DNA of 64,000 nt from Catenovulum agarivorans DS-2 (GCF_000568405.1 NZ_ARZY01000001.1:62001-126000); one strand, 5' to 3'. Shown: positions 44,607-53,080, numbered from the stretch's first letter. Made by a program: numbers and translations. The notes: a model not told the origin generated them from the letters alone.

Positions 44607-45023
44607 TTAAGCTGCTCGTTTAGTTGATTTCGATTTCGCCTGACTGTCAGCTTTAACTAATAGGGTATTACAGTTATTTTGTGCGCCGAGTGCTGTTAAA
44701 GCTTGATATTGCAAACTACTGCATTCTTCTACCCAGCCTACAACAGTGCTGCATTTACCCGCTTTAACTGCCTTTATAATGGTTTCAATTGCTTTACTTT
44801 TGTTTTGATGGATAACCAACATTTTATTTAGTTGCACGCCCATTTCTTCTAGTGCCTGCCTTGAAGGCATATTTTGAGGTGCAACAACGCACAACCAACG
44901 TTTAGTTTCTTGAATTCTAGCGACTTTTTGCCAAAAACGTTTTGTAACAGTTTCAGCTTGGTTATCGCTGGTCGCGCACAATTGAATCGGTTGGTTGGGT
45001 TTAATCGCAATAAATGTTTTCAT
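44607..45023 (-). CDS. sulA: SOS cell-division inhibitor SulA
   Basis: SulA blocks FtsZ polymerisation during DNA damage. From ATG 45023 it is 138 residues; the frame extends upstream through the SOS boxes and is not used. KRWLCVVAPQNMPSRQALEEMGV near residue 40 (shortened: RWLCVVAPQNMPSR) and GKCSTVVGWVEE near 90 match the SulA pattern RWxxWLTPQ..., and ...SVVIGWL of E. coli. Two LexA-type boxes cover its promoter, which supports the call. Start codon chosen because it follows directly on the promoter region. Confidence 0.85.
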   Translation of the reverse strand: MKTFIAIKPNQPIQLCATSDNQAETVTKRFWQKVARIQETKRWLCVVAPQNMPSRQALEEMGVQLNKMLVIHQNKSKAIETIIKAVKAGKCSTVVGWVEECSSLQYQALTALGAQNNCNTLLVKADSQAKSKSTKRAA

Positions 45024-45051
45024 AGCAGCACCTGATTGTTTATCCAGTAAA

Positions 45052-45067
45052 GTGTATGGATATACAG
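45052..45067 (-). promoter_or_regulatory. LexA (SOS) box 2 of sulA
   Basis: On the minus strand CTGTATATCCATACAC follows the CTG-N10-CAG pattern except for the last base (CAC). It lies 29 bases upstream of the sulA ATG. Confidence 0.6.
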
Positions 45068-45071
45068 TATA

Positions 45072-45087
45072 CTGATGTTTTATACAG
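45072..45087 (-). promoter_or_regulatory. LexA (SOS) box 1 of sulA
   Basis: On the minus strand CTGTATAAAACATCAG is an exact CTG-N10-CAG LexA box, overlapping the spacer of a TTGACC promoter. It is 20 bases from the second box, so cooperative binding is possible. Confidence 0.8.
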
Positions 45088-45199
45088 GTCAACTGCTGGT
45101 TAAGTAAACAGGTATAATTAATTTTTATATACTTATTGTGATTGTTTCTATGTGCGGATTTTGTTGGCTTAACGGGAAGGCTGGTTAGTTAGCAGATAC

Positions 45200-45222
45200 A
45201 AAAAAGGCGAGTTAAACTCGCC
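45200..45222 (-). terminator. Terminator after the DUF3108 gene
   Basis: On the minus strand GGCGAGT (45216-45222) pairs with ACTCGCC (45206-45212) over three bases, followed by six T (45200-45205 as A). It ends the purM-purN-DUF3108 transcript. Confidence 0.9.
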
Positions 45223-45251
45223 TAATTAATTGAGTCAGTACTACTGGATAT

Positions 45252-45986
45252 TTACAGTGGGTTAAATACGTATTGCTCTAACTGAGCGTCTGCAACTTCA
45301 CTGCCACCACGCTCTTGGCGGATGCGTACTAATAGGTAACCGAGTTTTGGAGCTAACCAAAATTCAGTCACTCTGTCGCTGCTATCATCTCTGATTCGCT
45401 GCAGTTTAACAGTTTCAATTTTACCTGCTGGAACTTCAAGCAGTTCTTCAGCTACGACTTTAAAGTGGTACAATTTATCTCTTTTTTTATGGTTAACTAG
45501 ATAATATTGCATCTCTTGCTTGCCAGCAGCTAAATCTAATTTTAGTTGTAGTTGATAACTGACTTCGTCATACCATTGAATATCTTTAGCAACGTCAATC
45601 GGTCTGTCTGCTTCAACATCTAACACTTGGCCATTAGTAAATTCCAGTGTTGTGCTTTTGTCACTGCCAGTTCCTTCACGTTTAAATAAGTAGCGTAAAG
45701 GTTTAACTTTTTGGTTTTGTTCAATAATTAGCTCTGACGTTTCACGTCTATGGTCGCTTAAAATTAACAAAGATAAATCTGAAAAATATGAGAAGGTAAA
45801 GCGGTTTTCACCAATTTGTGACAGCTGGCGCTTAGCGCTACCCAAATTTAAGCGTCCTTTTGACACCTTATATTTAGCCGTAAAAGGTGTTAAGACTTGG
45901 GTTTCAACAGCTTTAGCAGGTGCATTAAAAGCTAATGAACTTGCCATGATACACAAAAATGATAAACCACTAATTCTCTTCAACAT
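45252..45986 (-). CDS. DUF3108 periplasmic protein
   Basis: A 244-residue protein with a signal peptide (about 1-26, AKAV). The rest is the beta-rich DUF3108 domain: FTAKYKVSKGRLNLGSAKR near residue 35 and EFWLAPKLGYLLVRIRQERGG near 208 (shortened: EFWLAPKLGYLLVRIRQ). Function is unknown; envelope or outer-membrane quality control has been suggested for relatives but not shown here. It overlaps the end of purN by 17 bases, so it is expressed with it. Confidence 0.85.
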   Translation of the reverse strand: MLKRISGLSFLCIMASSLAFNAPAKAVETQVLTPFTAKYKVSKGRLNLGSAKRQLSQIGENRFTFSYFSDLSLLILSDHRRETSELIIEQNQKVKPLRYLFKREGTGSDKSTTLEFTNGQVLDVEADRPIDVAKDIQWYDEVSYQLQLKLDLAAGKQEMQYYLVNHKKRDKLYHFKVVAEELLEVPAGKIETVKLQRIRDDSSDRVTEFWLAPKLGYLLVRIRQERGGSEVADAQLEQYVFNPL

Positions 45987-46620
45987 ATCTTATCCCGGTT
46001 GCCGGTAAAACTTTGTTATCTAGCCAAGCTTGGCCATTTTTCATGGTTAACTTGCCTTTACAAAACCAATCTACCACTAAGGGGTAAATAATGTGTTCTT
46101 TCACATGTATACGTTGCGCCAAGCTGTCAGCTGTATCAGTTTGAGCCACATCTATACTAGCTTGACACACAACAGGACCACCATCGAGCTCTTCGGTAAC
46201 AAAGTGAACACTTACGCCGTGTTCTTTGTCGCCAGCATCTAATGCTCGTTGGTGGGTATTCAATCCTTGGTACTTAGGCAGCAAAGATGGGTGAATGTTC
46301 AACATTTTACCAACAAATTTTTGCACGAAGCCTGCAGTTAAAATACGCATAAAGCCAGCGAGCACAACCAGATCAGGTTGATAGCTGTCAATGAGCTTAG
46401 CTAATTCTGTATCATAGTCTTCACGACTAGCAAAAGATTTGTGGTTTAACGTGTGGGTGGGAATAGAAGCGTTTTCTGCTCTAACAAGTCCATAGGCATC
46501 GGCTTTGTTAGAGACAACAGCGCTAATGCGGCCATCAATTTGGCCGCTTTGGCAAGCGTCAATAATTGCTTGCAGATTAGAACCGCTTCCAGATATCAAT
46601 ACAACAATATTTTTTGACAC
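45970..46620 (-). CDS. purN: Phosphoribosylglycinamide formyltransferase
   Basis: PurN transfers a formyl group from 10-formyl-THF to GAR in de novo purine synthesis. The 216-residue protein shows VVLISGSGSNLQAI at the start, AGFMRILTAGF near residue 89, NIHPSLLPKYQGLNTHQRAL near 107 (His/Asn active-site pair) and FVTEELDGGPVV near 138 with the catalytic Asp. It starts at ATG 46620, two bases after purM. Confidence 0.97.
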   Translation of the reverse strand: MSKNIVVLISGSGSNLQAIIDACQSGQIDGRISAVVSNKADAYGLVRAENASIPTHTLNHKSFASREDYDTELAKLIDSYQPDLVVLAGFMRILTAGFVQKFVGKMLNIHPSLLPKYQGLNTHQRALDAGDKEHGVSVHFVTEELDGGPVVCQASIDVAQTDTADSLAQRIHVKEHIIYPLVVDWFCKGKLTMKNGQAWLDNKVLPATGIRYVEEN

Positions 46621-46622
46621 TG

Positions 46623-47663
46623 TTATTCCATCTCTACCTGTTCTTCACCATCAGCCGCTTCACTAACATGGCCGATAATCCAAGCTTTTTCGCCCGATTG
46701 ACGTAAGCTTACCAATGCCGCTTCAGCGTCATCTTCATGAACAGAAATGATCAAACCAACGCCACAGTTAAAGGTGCGTAACATTTCGTGAGTTTCAACA
46801 TTACCAGCTTGCTGTAGCCATTTAAATACTTCAGGCCACTGCCAGCTGCTGCTGTCGATAACCGCTTTGCTGTTTTCTGGTAATACTCGTGGAATATTTT
46901 CCCAGAAACCACCGCCTGTGATATGTGAAATGGCGCTAACTTTAACGGTTTCTAATAATTTTAATACCGACTGAACATAAATTCTGGTCGGCTCCATTAA
47001 GTGGTCTTTTAACGGTTTACCCGCAAGTGGGGCTTCTAAATCAGCTTGTGAAACTTCCAAAATTTTACGGATTAATGAATAACCGTTTGAATGTGGGCCT
47101 GAGGAGGCTAGGGCGATTAATTTATTGCCCGGTTGCACGCGTGTACCGTCAATAACTTCACTTTCTTCTACAACACCAACACAGAAGCCAGCAATGTCGT
47201 AATCTTCTGATTCATACATGCCAGGCATTTCTGCTGTTTCACCACCAATTAGTGAGCAGTTAGACAGTTTACAGCCTTCGCCTATACCAGAAACGACAGA
47301 TGCGGCCACATCTATGTCTAATTTACCTGTAGCGTAGTAGTCTAAGAAAAATAGTGGCTCAGCACCTTGTACAATCAAGTCATTGACGCACATAGCAACT
47401 AAGTCAATCCCTACGGTGTCGTGATAATTTAAGTCGATTGCTAGTCTTAATTTGGTACCAACACCATCTGTACCTGAAACTAAAAGTGGCTTTTTATATT
47501 TTTCAGGCATTCTGCATAGTGCACCAAATCCACCAATATTACCCATAACTTCTGGGCGACGAGTTGCCTTGGTTACACCTTTAATTCGGTTGACTAATTC
47601 ATTACCAGCATCGATATCAACGCCAGCATCTTTATAACTTAAAGAGGTTTTTTGATCGGCCAC
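46623..47663 (-). CDS. purM: Phosphoribosylformylglycinamidine cyclo-ligase
   Basis: PurM closes the imidazole ring of AIR with ATP. The 346-residue protein has [15 protein letters not shown] near the start, [13 protein letters not shown] near residue 63, [11 protein letters not shown] near 145 and [15 protein letters not shown] near 245. It uses GTG as start (47663), behind AGGAG. A LacI-type operator-like sequence lies 133 bases upstream but overlaps the divergent yeaD promoter more directly. Confidence 0.98.
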   Translation of the reverse strand: MADQKTSLSYKDAGVDIDAGNELVNRIKGVTKATRRPEVMGNIGGFGALCRMPEKYKKPLLVSGTDGVGTKLRLAIDLNYHDTVGIDLVAMCVNDLIVQGAEPLFFLDYYATGKLDIDVAASVVSGIGEGCKLSNCSLIGGETAEMPGMYESEDYDIAGFCVGVVEESEVIDGTRVQPGNKLIALASSGPHSNGYSLIRKILEVSQADLEAPLAGKPLKDHLMEPTRIYVQSVLKLLETVKVSAISHITGGGFWENIPRVLPENSKAVIDSSSWQWPEVFKWLQQAGNVETHEMLRTFNCGVGLIISVHEDDAEAALVSLRQSGEKAWIIGHVSEAADGEEQVEME

Positions 47664-47783
47664 AGTGGCTCCTAGAGACTAAACAATAGAACTTAATGGC
47701 AATATTGTACCAAGTATGGATGACTAATATAAAGCTTTGCTCAAATTTATTTTTGCTATTTTTCATCTAATTGATTGCGCGAC

Positions 47784-47812
47784 TTGGTTGGGCTGAGTGT
47801 AAACGTTATACT
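47784..47812 (+). promoter_or_regulatory. Promoter of yeaD with LacI/PurR-like operator
   Basis: TTGGTT (47784-47789) and TATACT (47807-47812) are 17 bases apart. The near-palindrome AGTGTAAACGTTATACT (47796-47812), with the central CG of LacI-family sites, overlaps the -10. It matches 8 of 12 defined positions of the PurR consensus, so PurR and the neighbouring LacI regulator are both possible binders. Confidence 0.5.
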
Positions 47813-47846
47813 TACGCGCGATTTTATTACAGGCAGGCAAACATAC

Positions 47847-48746
47847 ATGACAATTGAAAGCAAAATTCAGAATATTAACGCGGTTCATTTATCCGATACC
47901 AAAAGTTACTATGGTGATAAACACGACGCACTCCCATTGTTGGTAATAGATTCAGCTTTGTGTAAAGCGACAATTTGTTTGCAAGGCGCACACTTGATTG
48001 AATTTTCTGCCAAAGGCAGAGCGCCATTGTTATGGGTTAGCCCCAAAGTCGCTTACAAGCAAGGTAAGGCAATTAGAGGGGGTGTGCCGATTTGTTTCCC
48101 TTGGTTTGGTGAAAACCAACTGGATAAATCACAACCTAGCCATGGCTTTGTTCGCAATAGAAGTTGGCATTTGGAGCGGGCGCAGCAATTTACTGATGGG
48201 CGCATAGCCTTAACTTTTTCTACTCAATCGGATGCTGACACGCTGGGCCTTTTCCCGTTTGCATTTGCTACTGAATTTCAAGTGATTTTGGGGCAAAAGA
48301 TAGAGTTGAAGCTTGCAACACAAAATCATTCCGACCAAGTAATGCCAATCAGCTTTGCGTTACACAGTTATCACCCTGTATCTGCATTGGCAGAAGCAAA
48401 AGTACAAGGGTTAGATTTGACCACTTATCTAGATAACACCTGCCAATACCAGGCTCATATCCAACAAGGTGACGTGGTATTTAATGGCGAAGTGGATCGT
48501 ATCTATCTTAATGTTGCCAGTGAGCAAATTATACAAACACAAACGCCAATAGCGCTTAAGAGTGATAGTTGTAGAAGTGCAATTGTTTGGAACCCTGCTG
48601 CAGAAAAAGCGGCGTCTATGGGGGATTTAGGTGAAGAAAATTATCCAAGTTTTGTTTGTGTTGAAAGAGGAAATGCGTTTTCTGATAGCTGGTATTTAGC
48701 GCCAGGCGAAATTAAACAAGCAGAGTTAGTGATCGATTATGCTTGA
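47847..48746 (+). CDS. yeaD: D-hexose-6-phosphate mutarotase (YeaD-like)
   Basis: From ATG 47847 the protein is 299 residues; an upstream in-frame start would read into the promoter. It is an aldose 1-epimerase-fold enzyme that interconverts sugar-phosphate anomers. QGAHLIEFSAKGRAPLLWVSP near residue 47 (shortened: GAHLIEFSAKGRAPLLWVSP), RGGVPICFPWFG near 76, HGFVRNRSW near 98 and ALHSYHPV near 168 match YeaD. The final four codons overlap the next gene by eight bases, so the two are coupled. Confidence 0.9.
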   Translation: MTIESKIQNINAVHLSDTKSYYGDKHDALPLLVIDSALCKATICLQGAHLIEFSAKGRAPLLWVSPKVAYKQGKAIRGGVPICFPWFGENQLDKSQPSHGFVRNRSWHLERAQQFTDGRIALTFSTQSDADTLGLFPFAFATEFQVILGQKIELKLATQNHSDQVMPISFALHSYHPVSALAEAKVQGLDLTTYLDNTCQYQAHIQQGDVVFNGEVDRIYLNVASEQIIQTQTPIALKSDSCRSAIVWNPAAEKAASMGDLGEENYPSFVCVERGNAFSDSWYLAPGEIKQAELVIDYA

Positions 48747-49395
48747 TAAAATTGAAGCTTTGTTGCTCGACCACGACGGCACTTTAGTTAATTCTGAACC
48801 CGCTCAGTTTGAGATTTGGCAGGAAATTTTAGCTGAATATCAAGTTGAATATACCTTCGAGGATTTTATTCCTCGAATTGGTATCCCAGGCAATTTGACT
48901 GCTGAGCATTTGGTTGAGCGTTATCAATTACCTGTTGCCGCCGCAGAACTAGCTCAAATAAAAGAGCAGCAGACTGATAGCTATCTGCAGCAAAAGGCGT
49001 TTCCATTGATGCCAGGTATAAGCGATATTATTGATTGGGCAAAAGTCCAACAGATTAAACTCGCTGTGGTCTCTGGTGCAGAGCGCCCCAGTGTTATGCG
49101 CAGTCTGCAGCATCATAGTTTGTTGAGCAAAGTAGATTGCATTGTCGCGGGAGGAGATACAAGTAAAAATAAACCCGATCCAATGCCATACCTAGCTGCG
49201 CTTGAGCATTTACAGGTGTCGGCGCGTTGTGCGGTTGCATTAGAAGATTCAGCTGGTGGTATTGAATCCGCCACGGGGGCAAACGTTACCTGTGTGGCGA
49301 TCCAACATAGTTTTACGCCAATCGCTAAACTGACAAAAGCGAATAAAATATTTGCCTCACATTCAGATATTTTGGCTTGGTTGAAATCAGTTTAG
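48739..49395 (+). CDS. HAD-family phosphatase / phosphoglucomutase-like
   Basis: A 218-residue protein of the HAD subfamily IA. Motif I is LLDHDGTLVNSEP (nucleophile Asp at about residue 10), motif II is VVSGAE near 105, motif III is a Lys in DTSKNKPDP near 140, and motif IV is ALEDSAGG near 168. A helical cap of about 65 residues is present. Relatives are beta-phosphoglucomutase or sugar-phosphate phosphatases. It overlaps yeaD by eight bases, which suggests a joint role with an anomer of a sugar phosphate. Confidence 0.88.
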   Translation: MLDKIEALLLDHDGTLVNSEPAQFEIWQEILAEYQVEYTFEDFIPRIGIPGNLTAEHLVERYQLPVAAAELAQIKEQQTDSYLQQKAFPLMPGISDIIDWAKVQQIKLAVVSGAERPSVMRSLQHHSLLSKVDCIVAGGDTSKNKPDPMPYLAALEHLQVSARCAVALEDSAGGIESATGANVTCVAIQHSFTPIAKLTKANKIFASHSDILAWLKSV

Positions 49396-49409
49396 ACTAA
49401 ATCGAATTA

Positions 49410-50426
49410 TTAATTTGTTTTGTTTGGCCCCGTACTTTGCCGCACTATTAGCTCGACCGGCAGCACGGTTTCGTTGTCTGCTGGTGCCTTGTTTAACAAT
49501 TGATGCAGTTGCAGCATCGCGATACGTCCGAGCTCGGCAACAGGTTGGCGAACTGTTGTTAAAGCTGGTGTCATATAGGTTGCATATCGAATATCATTAA
49601 AGCCAACCAATGAAACATCTGCTGGAATATTATAGCCATTTTCTTTTAAAACTTTACTGGCACCGATTGCCATGTCGTCGCAGAAACAGAAAATAGCGGT
49701 TGGGCGGTCTTTTAACAGCAATAACTTTTCGGTTTCATTCATGCCAGATTCTAAGTGATAGTCACCTTCGCATACAAGCTGTTCATCGTAAGCAATACCT
49801 GCGCTAAATAAAGTATCTTTATAACCTCGTAGCCGTTCTTGTGTACTGTTTGTTTGTAGCGGACCAGTAATGATTGCAATACGTTTATGGCCTAAGTCAA
49901 TCAGATGCTGTGTGGCTTGGCATGCACCAGAATAATTGTCGACTAATACCTTGGGCAGTTCTTGATGTTCAGTTGCTTCACTGGCATTAATTAACGGCGG
50001 CAGTTGTTCTAGCACATTTTTATTCGGGTCAAGATTAAATGGCAATTCATGAGAAAACAAAATAATACCGTCAGCTTGACCATACTCGGCCATTTCTGCA
50101 TATTGCTTGGCTCGCTCTTTGTCGTTTTGTGTATCTCCGAGTAATACCGAGTATCCGAGTTTTTGCGCTTGTTGTTCGATGGCGCATATTATGCCTGAAT
50201 TAAAGGGGTCGGTTACATCTGGGATAATTGCCACCACATTACCACTTCTGTGGGTTCTTAAGCTTGCGCCTAACTTGTTTGGTTTGTAACCAGATTCATC
50301 AATTGCTTTTTGTACTTTATTGCGGGTTTGTTCTGAAACGATTTCTGGATTACGTAATGTTCTAGAAACTGTTGCGATTGACACACCTGCAAGTGCGGCA
50401 ATTTGTTTGATACCCATTCTGGCCAT
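49410..50426 (-). CDS. LacI-family transcriptional regulator
   Basis: A 338-residue regulator with the N-terminal helix-turn-helix IKQIAALAGVSIATVSRTLRN (shortened: IAALAGVSIATVSRTL; about residues 8-25) and the hinge helix near 50, followed by the periplasmic-binding-like effector domain. GHKRIAIITGP near 180 is a usual landmark. The sequence resembles CytR/GalR-type proteins, so a nucleoside or sugar effector is possible. A perfect palindrome lies 40 bases before its start, typical of self-control. It is convergent with the yeaD-HAD pair. Confidence 0.92.
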   Translation of the reverse strand: MARMGIKQIAALAGVSIATVSRTLRNPEIVSEQTRNKVQKAIDESGYKPNKLGASLRTHRSGNVVAIIPDVTDPFNSGIICAIEQQAQKLGYSVLLGDTQNDKERAKQYAEMAEYGQADGIILFSHELPFNLDPNKNVLEQLPPLINASEATEHQELPKVLVDNYSGACQATQHLIDLGHKRIAIITGPLQTNSTQERLRGYKDTLFSAGIAYDEQLVCEGDYHLESGMNETEKLLLLKDRPTAIFCFCDDMAIGASKVLKENGYNIPADVSLVGFNDIRYATYMTPALTTVRQPVAELGRIAMLQLHQLLNKAPADNETVLPVELIVRQSTGPNKTN

Positions 50427-50466
50427 GAAAATTTTTCCTAAATGTCGTCAATTACAGTTATTTTAC

Positions 50467-50480
50467 AGAAAACGTTTTCT
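50467..50480. promoter_or_regulatory. LacI-type palindromic operator
   Basis: AGAAAACGTTTTCT is a perfect 14-base palindrome with a central CG, the form bound by LacI-family proteins. It is 40 bases before the LacI-type gene and fits autoregulation. Confidence 0.7.
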
Positions 50481-50488
50481 AAATTGAA

Positions 50489-50737
50489 TAGCTAACGCGA
50501 ACTCTGAGTTAGAAGTTAGCTAAGATAAATTATTGTAAAAAGGATTACATACGTATTCAGCTTGAGCATTTTTTAAAGATGCCTAAACTAATCGACATTA
50601 CACGAGTTCAGGTGGTCTAACACTATGAGTTTGCTGTAATAGCTTGAGTTTGTTTTTATGCTTTATGGGAAGCCGACAGGTTAAAGTGTTCAAGCAAACA
50701 GAGTATAAGCTCCCATGTTATAGCCTTATGTTGCTAA
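50489..50737 (+). ncRNA. Possible small RNA before an isolated terminator
   Basis: This stretch ends at a strong plus-strand terminator but holds no convincing gene; the longest plus frames are under 20 codons. It begins with an inverted repeat TAGCTAAC (50489-50496) / GTTAGCTA (50515-50522). A small RNA or the leader of a lost gene is possible. No known RNA family was recognised, and 5' end and promoter are not fixed. The 50427-50488 part carries only the LacI operator region. Confidence 0.3.
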
Positions 50738-50781
50738 CGCCCTATTGCCAGTTTTGACGGTTCTGTAATAGGGCGCTTTTT
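50738..50781 (+). terminator. Terminator with no gene upstream on its strand
   Basis: CGCCCTATT (50738-50746) pairs with AATAGGGCG (50767-50775) over 20 bases, followed by C and five T. The T run is on the plus strand only, so it does not serve the minus-strand gene at 50816. Confidence 0.85.
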
Positions 50782-50815
50782 CTCCTTTGTATACTTGGTT
50801 ATTTTACACAAGCGC

Positions 50816-51274
50816 TTAACTGCACTGTTGTTGCGAGTTGGGTGATATCGCGGTAATTTTGCCATCAACAGATAAATACACAGTTACCATTTGTGTTTTT
50901 TTCAGTGCGTTTAAAAAGTCTGATTGCTGTTGCTGATTGAGTTTGCTTGCATAAAACTTTTGCATAGGCGGAGCAGGTTGGCAAAAATGTAAAACCAGTT
51001 GTTCGCCTGAATAACGTATTTGTCCTGCAACAGCATAAACGACAGAATCTGGTTTATTTAAATACTGTGCTTGGTAGTTTAATAAATGTTGGTTAAAACT
51101 TGCGGTTAGTGTGCGTTGTTGTTGGTTAATAGATTGAATAAATTCCGATAACTTGATCACTTCTTTAGCTACAACCGTCTGATCGAGTTGTGCTGTTTCT
51201 ATAGGAGTGAGCTGAACTAGGTTATTAAACTGGTTGTCTTGAGAATGGTTAAATTGATTGCTCCACTGAGTCAT
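50816..51274 (-). CDS. Gln-rich hypothetical protein
   Basis: A 152-residue protein with no signal peptide or membrane helix. It is rich in Gln and Asn (about one residue in five), and ends QQQCS. The middle, with VVYAVAGQIRYSGEQL, looks beta-rich. No family recognised. It begins nine bases after the stop of a 56-residue membrane protein, with no separate ribosome site, so it is probably translated by coupling. Role unknown. Confidence 0.6.
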   Translation of the reverse strand: MTQWSNQFNHSQDNQFNNLVQLTPIETAQLDQTVVAKEVIKLSEFIQSINQQQRTLTASFNQHLLNYQAQYLNKPDSVVYAVAGQIRYSGEQLVLHFCQPAPPMQKFYASKLNQQQQSDFLNALKKTQMVTVYLSVDGKITAISPNSQQQCS

Positions 51275-51282
51275 TTCGACTG

Positions 51283-51453
51283 TTAATAGGAGTCGTGTTC
51301 TACTTTGGCAGTTGGAACGCGAACGAGTAGTTCCATTAATACAAAAAGTGCAACGCTAATGAACGCCCCTAACGAAAAAATGCTAAAAAATTTGCTTAAA
51401 CGGTGAGAGTAGGTGTGATTGGGTTGAATCGATGAAAATGTCATTGTATTCAT
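51283..51453 (-). CDS. Small single-helix membrane protein, 56 residues
   Basis: ATG at 51453, behind GAGGA seven bases upstream, opens 56 codons. The product has a basic N-terminal part (MNTMTFSSIQPNHTYSHRLSK), shortened: TYSHRLSK, then a membrane helix of about 20 residues (FFSIFSLGAFISVALFVLME) and a short tail LLVRVPTAKVEHDSY. The helix with its LFVLMELLV ending recalls the N-terminal anchor of TonB proteins, but there is no proline-rich or C-terminal domain. It precedes the Gln-rich protein gene by eight bases. Confidence 0.65.
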   Translation of the reverse strand: MNTMTFSSIQPNHTYSHRLSKFFSIFSLGAFISVALFVLMELLVRVPTAKVEHDSY

Positions 51454-51628
51454 AAGCTGTCCTCTTTAATTCACTCAGTATCAGTAAAGAAAACGCACTA
51501 AAGAGCAAAAAGGGGTTAAAAAACTAAAAAAAATCTTTAAACATCACTATTTACTATTCAATCACTTATTAATACAAGCTATGATATATCCAACTTTGTA
51601 TGAGATTTGGTTCACATCTTAGTTAAAT

Positions 51629-51788
51629 TTGACACATCGCACTTCGAAAGTCAGGTTAGGATATCATGGCAACGAAGCGCAAAATAATTTGACTGTATAC
51701 ATATTTATGTCGTTTTAGGATGGTGTAATTGGGTCACTATCTTTCATAAACAACACCCGTTTTAATAAAATGGTTAAGGATATTCACT
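51629..51788 (+). promoter_or_regulatory. Long ompA leader and upstream region
   Basis: The 335-base gap before ompA has no gene. A TTGACA at 51629-51634 and a TTGACT near 51691 are -35 candidates, but no partner -10 is convincing. The last 100 bases are AT-rich. Long untranslated leaders on ompA genes often respond to small RNAs; nothing specific can be seen. Confidence 0.25.
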
Positions 51789-52928
51789 ATGAAAAAATCA
51801 TTTAAACTAGCAACTTTAACAGCAGCAATGCTTTGTTCTGCACATGCAATGGCAAATGAACCAGTTTATGTAACTGGCGGTGCCAACATGTTTTTCTTTG
51901 ATACAGATGTGCACAACGTTGACAATGGTGCTATTGGTCCATGGTTAGGTTTGGGTTACCAAATCGACAAAGAGTGGGCTGTTGAAGTTAATTACAACAT
52001 GGCAAGCACTGAAACTGACACAGCGTCTGCCGTGGATACAGATGTAAGCTTATTATCTGTAAATGGTGTATATCGTTATGCACCAGTTGGCGAAAATAGC
52101 TTGTTGGCTAAAGCTGGTTTAGGCCAATACAAATTAGACGCTGGCAGCTTAGGCGACGAAAGCAAAGTTGCGATTCGCGCAGGTGCTGGGTATGAGTATT
52201 TCATTCAGCCTCAATTATCAGCTACTTTCTTTTGGGATTTGTTAGTTTCATTTGACTCAACTTTGATTGAATCTATGCCAAGCATCGGTCTTAAATATCA
52301 ATTCGGTCAGGCGAGCAGCAAGTCGACAAAATCAGCAGCTAAAACGACTGCTCCTAAAGCACCAGTAAAACCAGTTGTTGTTGATACCGATGCTGATGGT
52401 GTAGCTGATTCAGCTGATTTATGCGCAAATACACCAACTGGCGTACGCGTAAACAGCCAAGGTTGTCCATTTGACCGTGATGCTGATGGTGTATACGATT
52501 ATTTAGACGAATGTCCAATGACGCCTGAAGGTGCAAAAGTGACTGACAATGGTTGTCGTGAGCAATTAGTTGAAACTGTTTCTATTCAGTTATATGTTTC
52601 ATTCCCGAACAACAGTAGTGTTGTGCCTGCTGAATATCATGATGAAATCAAAAAAGTAGCTGACTTTATGCGTCAGTACCCAGATTCAACTGTAACTTTA
52701 GTTGGTCACACTGATTCTTCTGGTTCTGCTGCTTACAACCAAATGTTGTCTGAAAAGCGTGCTGCACGTGTTGCCGCTTATTTAGTGAATAACTTTGGTT
52801 TAGAGTCTGAGCGTGTGTTATCTCGTGGTGAAGGTGAAACTAACCCAATCGCGGATAACTCTACTGCACAAGGCCGTGAGAAAAACCGTCGTGTAACAGC
52901 AGAAATTTCAGCTACTGCAACAAAATAA
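51789..52928 (+). CDS. ompA: OmpA-family outer-membrane protein
   Basis: A 379-residue protein with a signal peptide (1-22, AMA). Residues about 25-175 form an eight-stranded OmpA-type barrel (GLGYQIDKEWAVEVNYNM, AGAGYEYFIQPQLSATFFWDL shortened: AGAGYEYFIQPQL). Two thrombospondin type-3 Ca2+ repeats (DTDADGVADSADLC, DRDADGVYDYLDEC) connect to the C-terminal peptidoglycan-binding domain with TVTLVGHTDSSGSAAYNQMLS near residue 300 (shortened: VTLVGHTDSSGS) and GEGETNPIADN. It ties the outer membrane to peptidoglycan. Strong ribosome site; ends at a terminator. Confidence 0.93.
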   Translation: MKKSFKLATLTAAMLCSAHAMANEPVYVTGGANMFFFDTDVHNVDNGAIGPWLGLGYQIDKEWAVEVNYNMASTETDTASAVDTDVSLLSVNGVYRYAPVGENSLLAKAGLGQYKLDAGSLGDESKVAIRAGAGYEYFIQPQLSATFFWDLLVSFDSTLIESMPSIGLKYQFGQASSKSTKSAAKTTAPKAPVKPVVVDTDADGVADSADLCANTPTGVRVNSQGCPFDRDADGVYDYLDECPMTPEGAKVTDNGCREQLVETVSIQLYVSFPNNSSVVPAEYHDEIKKVADFMRQYPDSTVTLVGHTDSSGSAAYNQMLSEKRAARVAAYLVNNFGLESERVLSRGEGETNPIADNSTAQGREKNRRVTAEISATATK

Positions 52929-52952
52929 TTTGCTTAATTAGTTCAAATTATT

Positions 52953-52978
52953 AAAAGCCGGCCCTTGTGCCGGCTTTT
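52953..52978 (+). terminator. Terminator after ompA
   Basis: AAAAGCCGGC (52953-52962) pairs with GCCGGCTTTT (52969-52978) over a six-base loop and runs into five T, 25 bases after the ompA stop. Confidence 0.93.
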
Positions 52979-53069
52979 TGCGTTTATAAACTCCCTATTT
53001 GTCCCCCAAGCATATTGCGCTTAAGTGGATCACTAAATTGCACTATTTGTGGTAAAAGTAATACCAAAA

Positions 53070-53080
53070 TAATGCATCTT
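53070..53080 (-). promoter_or_regulatory. NsrR-like half site
   Basis: On the minus strand AAGATGCATTA matches 10 of 11 bases of the NsrR half-site AANATGCATTT. NsrR is a nitric-oxide-sensing repressor. The second half is not well conserved, so this is a lead only. It lies 23 bases before a promoter for the redox operon. Confidence 0.35.
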
